DNA from: Chitinophagaceae bacterium
Lineage (GTDB): Bacteria; Bacteroidota; Bacteroidia; Chitinophagales; Chitinophagaceae
Direction of reading: 5' to 3'
Length of the DNA stretch: 10,195 bases
NCBI GenBank assembly: GCA_003455235.1
Contig: DMRT01000117.1
Location: 1-10,195, forward strand
The position numbers were made by a program, and so were the translations under genes. Below are positions 7,185 through 10,195 of this stretch, in pieces. The notes under the pieces were generated by a model. It was not told where the DNA came from. It was given only the letters and a program-made list of their open reading frames with translations, and did not search any database. Numbering within the stretch: position 1 is the stretch's first letter; each line of letters opens with the position of its first letter.

Positions 7185-8480
7185 TTATCGTACAACTACA
7201 ATTTTCCGGGTTTCTGAGTATTTGTCGTTTAAGATATTCCGTATGGTATATGTGCCTGCCGCTTTAATAGAATGTGTTAAAGTAACCATCAGCGGGGCAT
7301 TTTTATCCGTGATCTCTGTTTTTTGATCAAATAGTTTTTCTCCGGATTCAGTGAGTACCGATGTCACCAATGTGCCTGTTTCATACGGGCTGATGATCAT
7401 GGAGAATTCTTTGTCAACATAAGCAGGTCCTGTAGTCTTAACGATCATTGGGATTTCTGTAAACTCCGTAGTTACCGGTGATTTACCGGCAAAACCATTG
7501 TCGGGTGTTTCATTTGCATTACCCCCGCCGGCAAAAGGAGCCATGCCGGAAGGCGTGATCAGCACCTGGAAATAATCCATGGGTAGCCAAACTTTGTGAC
7601 CGGAGTTGAAATTAGTGGCATACTGAGCTTCAATCAAACCCCAGTTGGTCAATCCAAACAAGGCTGATGCGTTTTCGTGATCAACCGAATTCAGGTTAGC
7701 GCCAAAGCTGGACGAATTATAGTCCCTGAAACCGTTTACTCCCACCCAGGTGAGTGCCGGAGCAATGGCAATAGCATCCTGTACAGCCCAGGAAGAATAA
7801 ATATGGTCCGAGTGATCACCCGTATTATACGAACCAGTGTTGGTGCTGGCCGCCTGTACCCAGGATTGGGTACCGGTTATTCTTTCATTCAGTATGATTT
7901 GCCTGATGGTGGCAGTTAACTGGCTCCATGTATATGTATATGCGGCCGGGCCATTCGCAGGCGGGCTGGTTGTATACCCCACCACATTCATGGCAGCGAT
8001 TGTTCCACCGCGAAGTCTTTCGAGACTTTGGTTACCGGTATTATTGAAACCCGTTCCGTTTCCGTTTCCGTCTGGAAGACGGAGAAAATAGTTGACCGTG
8101 TTTTTGTAGGTATACTTGGCAATGTTTTTACCGTTGATGGTTACTGTACTTACCAAAGGCACATCCTGTGGTGTGGTACCGGTAGTGAGATCCGCTGCAT
8201 ATTTGCTTGAATAAACAGATCCGTTTTCCCTTGATAAATAAAACGGAACATTGCTGGGTGCATATGAAGCAGCCCCTGCACTGCCATCCCCGGCGGTTAA
8301 TGTTATGAAAACAAGTTTGCGGTTGCTGACATTCATATCTGCAACAATCTTGCTCGACATAAACAGCTGCCAGTCGTCCTCATGTGCCTGAATAGAAAAT
8401 GCAACGCTGGTGAACTGCGCCGTTGTTTGGAGGCTGACAAAACAAACTGTCAGCAATGTGAATAGAATACGATATACCAT
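7185..8480 (-). CDS. Secreted PIG-L/LmbE-family deacetylase with intact metal motif
   Basis: The 431-residue protein begins with a signal peptide (MVYRILFTLLTVCFVSLQTTAQ). Its PIG-L/LmbE domain carries both expected motifs: AHEDDW (32-37, with H33 and D36 at metal-ligand positions and D35 at the proposed general-base position) and DHSDH (222-226, with H226 as the third ligand). Blocks such as ITLTAGDGSAG, NYFLRLPDG, YTWSQL and YSSWAVQ are shared with the neighbouring 486-residue protein, showing a duplication. The tail differs: a shorter beta-rich C-terminal region (about 340-431, ending KIVVVR) resembles a sorting or Ig-like domain but lacks the YPNP-type start and the FN3-like module of its partner. 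The family removes N-acetyl groups from sugars such as GlcNAc conjugates. A secreted form next to a polysaccharide operon could act on an exported glycan, but this is inference. It is the first gene of a two-gene minus-strand unit. Confidence 0.86.
   Translation of the reverse strand: MVYRILFTLLTVCFVSLQTTAQFTSVAFSIQAHEDDWQLFMSSKIVADMNVSNRKLVFITLTAGDGSAGAASYAPSNVPFYLSRENGSVYSSKYAADLTTGTTPQDVPLVSTVTINGKNIAKYTYKNTVNYFLRLPDGNGNGTGFNNTGNQSLERLRGGTIAAMNVVGYTTSPPANGPAAYTYTWSQLTATIRQIILNERITGTQSWVQAASTNTGSYNTGDHSDHIYSSWAVQDAIAIAPALTWVGVNGFRDYNSSSFGANLNSVDHENASALFGLTNWGLIEAQYATNFNSGHKVWLPMDYFQVLITPSGMAPFAGGGNANETPDNGFAGKSPVTTEFTEIPMIVKTTGPAYVDKEFSMIISPYETGTLVTSVLTESGEKLFDQKTEITDKNAPLMVTLTHSIKAAGTYTIRNILNDKYSETRKIVVVR
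8053..8071. repeat. Short TTTCCG hexamer tandem repeat inside a coding region
   Basis: About three copies of a TTTCCG-like hexamer encode the alternating Gly-Asn run just after LRLPD in the 431-residue deacetylase. The paralogue has GGQTGAG there. The hexamer keeps the frame, so copy changes would only lengthen or shorten a surface loop. Confidence 0.5.
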
Positions 8481-8666
8481 GACAATGTAATTTCAGATTA
8501 AGAACGAGATAGAATAATTGAATAGTAGCCTGAAAACTGTTCAAGCCAGGAGAAACATAGGCATTAGAGTACAAAAATTAAAAGACTTAGACAGGATTGA
8601 ATTGTCGCAGTTTACTTGGGAGGTATTGAATTCAGAAAGTAAATATATAATGAAAAAAATAGAATA

Positions 8667-8693
8667 CAAAATATGGAGAGAATAAAGTCCCAA
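8667..8693 (-). promoter_or_regulatory. Weak candidate Bacteroidota-type promoter for the deacetylase pair
   Basis: Read on the minus strand, TTG (8693-8691) is followed after 17 bases by TATTTTG (8673-8667). This approximates the Bacteroidota -33 TTTG and -7 TAnnTTTG elements, with one base missing in the -7 box. It would give a leader of roughly 180 bases before the ATG at 8480. A second near-match, TAATTTTTG (8580-8572), lies closer but has no partner element. Both matches are imperfect in AT-rich DNA. Confidence 0.25.
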
Positions 8694-8710
8694 TTAATTT
8701 TAACGGACTT
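8685..8710. repeat. Inverted repeat overlapping the candidate -33 element
   Basis: The six-base arms AAGTCC and GGACTT flank 14 AT-rich bases that contain the palindrome AATTAATT. The left arm ends directly beside the TTG of the candidate promoter. An operator is possible, but arms this short can arise by chance. Confidence 0.3.
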
Positions 8711-8784
8711 GCTTCATATTCCCGGGAATGACCATCTATTAACGTGTTAAAGAACTGAAAATCAAGCAATAATCTTTAGTTTCT

Positions 8785-8810
8785 TACCAGGCTCCCGTAT
8801 TGGCCTGGTA
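8785..8810. repeat. Seven-base inverted repeat (possible hairpin)
   Basis: TACCAGG (8785-8791) and CCTGGTA (8804-8810) are perfectly complementary around a 12-base loop. No T-run follows on either strand, so it is not a standard terminator. It may be an RNA structure or a protein site. Confidence 0.35.
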
Positions 8811-8889
8811 TTGGAAATGCAGCCGATAACAGGCAGGTTTACGAGGGGCCGGAAAGGGCGATCCGGGAACGAATAATCCAGGCACAAAT

Positions 8890-8922
8890 AAAAAAGGGAA
8901 ATGAACGTCATTCCCCTTTTTT
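8890..8922. terminator. Intrinsic terminator after the PKD-repeat gene
   Basis: Arms 8890-8904 and 8908-8922 are 15 bases each with a single mismatch and an ACG loop. The outer part is an A6/T6 pairing. On the minus strand the hairpin ends in a U-tract (complement of the A-run around 8886-8895) and starts 20 bases past the stop of the PKD-repeat gene. It is near-symmetric and could also stop + strand transcripts. Confidence 0.85.
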
Positions 8923-8942
8923 AATATCCTGTTAGAGTGTTG

Positions 8943-10195
8943 TTATTGCTTAATGATCTTGATCGACCTTCTTTCACCATTCGGGAACTGAACAAACACC
9001 ACATACGTACCCTTCACCAGCGATCTCAGGTCGAGCCTTTCGGTAAAGTTCTGCAGGGAAGCATTGTTAAGCTCTTTCGCCACTACCACTTTACCATTCA
9101 TATCAACAATCATCAGCGTAGGTCTGGTATTGATGCTGATACGCTTGATGTTCAAGGTAGCAAAATCAGTAACCGGGTTCGGGTAAATGGTGGCATCATT
9201 CATTACCACCTGCTGTGATGGCCCGTTGGTTACCAGTACGGTTACAATGTCTTTTCCAACAGCGCCCCGGTTATCGGTTACGGTCAATTCAAACACATAT
9301 ACACCTTCTATCAGGTTGCTGAACGTAGTATTGGCAGTATTGGTTGATCCCAGTACGTTGATTGACGGACCGGATATCTGTTGCCAGCTGTAACTCACAA
9401 TTGTTCCGTCGGCATCGGTGCCGGTGCCGGATAACGTACCTGAGTTGGCAGGAAGCACCAGTGATTGATCGGGCCCTGCATTGGCAACAGGTGCACTGTT
9501 TGCTGCATTCACGGTAATCTGAACAATGTCTGTTCCGGTAGCACCATTATTATCTGTTACGGTTAATTCAAATTGATAAATACCCTGAACGAGGCCTGTT
9601 ACTGCTGTTGCCGGTGTTCCGGCATTGCTGATGGTGGCGGCAGGTCCTGATATCTTTCTCCAGGTATAAGCCACTACAATTCCATCAACATCTGTTCCGC
9701 TGCCCGACAGGATGGTGCTGTTAGTAGGCAGGCTGATCACCTGGTCGGATCCTGCATTGGCAACCGGCGGCATATTGGCTGCTGTTGGATTCACGGTTAT
9801 ACGTACAGTATCTCTTCCGAAAGCGCCGCTGTTGTCGGTTACCCTTAACTCAAACAGGTATACACCTTGCACCAGGCCGGTCACTGAAGTGGCTGCTGCA
9901 TTGATGTTGGTAATGGTGGCTGCTGCCGGACCAGAAACCTGGGTCCAGAGATAAGTAGCTATGAAGCCATCCGGGTCCACGCCGCTTCCGGATAATATCA
10001 CAGAACTGGTAGGTAATACGATGACCTGGTCGGGTCCTGCATTTGCTGTTGGCGGCGTATTGGTAGCTCCCGGGTTAACAATTATCTGAACAATATCTGT
10101 TCCTGTGGCACCATTATTATCGGTAACCCGTAACTGGAACTGGTAAGTACCTACCACCAGTCCTGTTACAGAAGTGGCAGCCACGTTCGGGTTGG
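8943..10195 (-). CDS. PKD-like repeat surface protein with T9SS sorting domain (C-terminal part; 5'-truncated)
   Basis: The frame stays open to the right edge, so the N-terminus lies outside; 416 residues are visible. The chain is a tandem array of Ig-fold PKD-like repeats of about 90-95 residues. Each runs from [PA]P.ANAG.DQ through LSG.G.D.DG, W..[IV]SGP and G.Y.FEL.VTDN.GA. Three complete repeats lie at 10055-9771, 9770-9495 and 9494-9225, after the end of a fourth at the edge. The region from about 9191 is a type IX secretion C-terminal sorting domain, with IYPNPVTDFATLNI near its start and the ending KIIKQ also seen in the deacetylase at 5703-7163. The protein is probably exported and anchored at, or released from, the outer surface. 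PKD-like modules serve as spacers or mediate binding; a catalytic or adhesin head may lie in the missing N-terminal part. The domains are sure, the function unknown. Confidence 0.9.
   Translation of the reverse strand, partial: NPNVAATSVTGLVVGTYQFQLRVTDNNGATGTDIVQIIVNPGATNTPPTANAGPDQVIVLPTSSVILSGSGVDPDGFIATYLWTQVSGPAAATITNINAAATSVTGLVQGVYLFELRVTDNSGAFGRDTVRITVNPTAANMPPVANAGSDQVISLPTNSTILSGSGTDVDGIVVAYTWRKISGPAATISNAGTPATAVTGLVQGIYQFELTVTDNNGATGTDIVQITVNAANSAPVANAGPDQSLVLPANSGTLSGTGTDADGTIVSYSWQQISGPSINVLGSTNTANTTFSNLIEGVYVFELTVTDNRGAVGKDIVTVLVTNGPSQQVVMNDATIYPNPVTDFATLNIKRISINTRPTLMIVDMNGKVVVAKELNNASLQNFTERLDLRSLVKGTYVVFVQFPNGERRSIKIIKQ
9225..10055 (-). repeat. Three tandem PKD-like repeats at protein and DNA level
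   Basis: Consecutive units of 285, 276 and 270 bases encode homologous Ig-like modules. DNA similarity is clear in short blocks, such as the stretches coding for TDNNGATGTD and ANAGPDQ, but third positions have drifted. This points to duplication followed by divergence, not recent expansion. The last unit is the most divergent in its middle (NVLGSTNTANTTFSN). Confidence 0.85.

Larger units (their letters stand above)
8481..8942. other. Gene-free intergenic stretch with several inverted repeats
   Basis: No convincing gene lies in these 462 bases. The part from about 8570 to 8700 is AT-rich and probably holds the promoter of the minus-strand deacetylase pair. Inverted repeats are AAGTCC/GGACTT (8685-8690 and 8705-8710), the perfect palindrome ATTCCCGGGAAT (8718-8729), TTAAC-GT-GTTAA (8739-8750) and TACCAGG/CCTGGTA (8785-8791 and 8804-8810). 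The right end holds the terminator of the PKD-repeat gene. Both flanking genes are on the minus strand, so the region lies between the end of one transcript and the start of the next. Confidence 0.7.

Noticed and set aside
8762..8911. Minus-strand open frame of 49 codons (begins MTFISLF) in the intergenic stretch
   Set aside because: Its start lies inside the terminator hairpin, it has no ribosome-binding motif, and the sequence resembles no protein I recognise.
1..10195. Search for a CRISPR array, tRNA, transposase, phage or toxin-antitoxin genes
   Set aside because: No repeat-spacer pattern, cloverleaf, transposase motif or terminal inverted repeats were seen. All sizeable frames on both strands are explained by the genes listed or are their shadows.

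Overview
The window looks like chromosomal DNA of a Bacteroidota bacterium, probably from the Chitinophagaceae or a close relative. The reasons are the C-terminal domains typical of type IX secretion (T9SS) cargo, Shine-Dalgarno motifs that are mostly weak or absent, short A/T-tailed hairpin terminators, and the style of the initiating sugar-phosphate transferase. The genus assignment is inference only.

Left half (1-5634, + strand): the distal end of an exopolysaccharide or surface-glycan operon. Five genes run in the same direction with gaps of 30, -14, 63 and 71 bases. They are a formyltransferase-like protein cut by the left window edge and carrying an extra N-terminal region, an unassigned protein resembling an alpha/alpha toroid, a WecG/TagA/CpsF (GT26) glycosyltransferase, a non-hydrolysing UDP-GlcNAc 2-epimerase (WecB), and a five-membrane-segment polyprenyl-phosphate hexose-1-phosphate transferase. 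WecB would supply UDP-ManNAc, the GT26 enzyme would add ManNAc or a derivative to a lipid-linked acceptor, the last enzyme would place the first sugar on undecaprenyl phosphate, and the formyltransferase could N-formylate an amino sugar. No wecC-type dehydrogenase, flippase or polymerase is visible here.

Middle (5641-8480): a bidirectional terminator hairpin separates this operon from a convergent minus-strand pair of secreted PIG-L-family (LmbE-like) metal-dependent deacetylase paralogues, 21 bases apart. One copy keeps the canonical metal-binding His (AHEDD). In the other that residue is Asp (GDADD), although the distal HSDH motif is intact.

Right part (8481-10195): a 462-base gene-free stretch contains several inverted repeats, a weak candidate promoter for the PIG-L pair and, at its right end, a terminator. 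It is followed by the C-terminal part of a large minus-strand surface protein made of tandem PKD-like repeats with a T9SS sorting domain, running off the right edge.

Taken together, the window joins the end of a polysaccharide synthesis operon to a block of exported T9SS-type proteins. No CRISPR array, tRNA, rRNA, insertion sequence or phage gene was seen. The least explained items are the His-to-Asp deacetylase paralogue, the toroid-like protein in the glycan operon, and the N-terminal extension of the formyltransferase.
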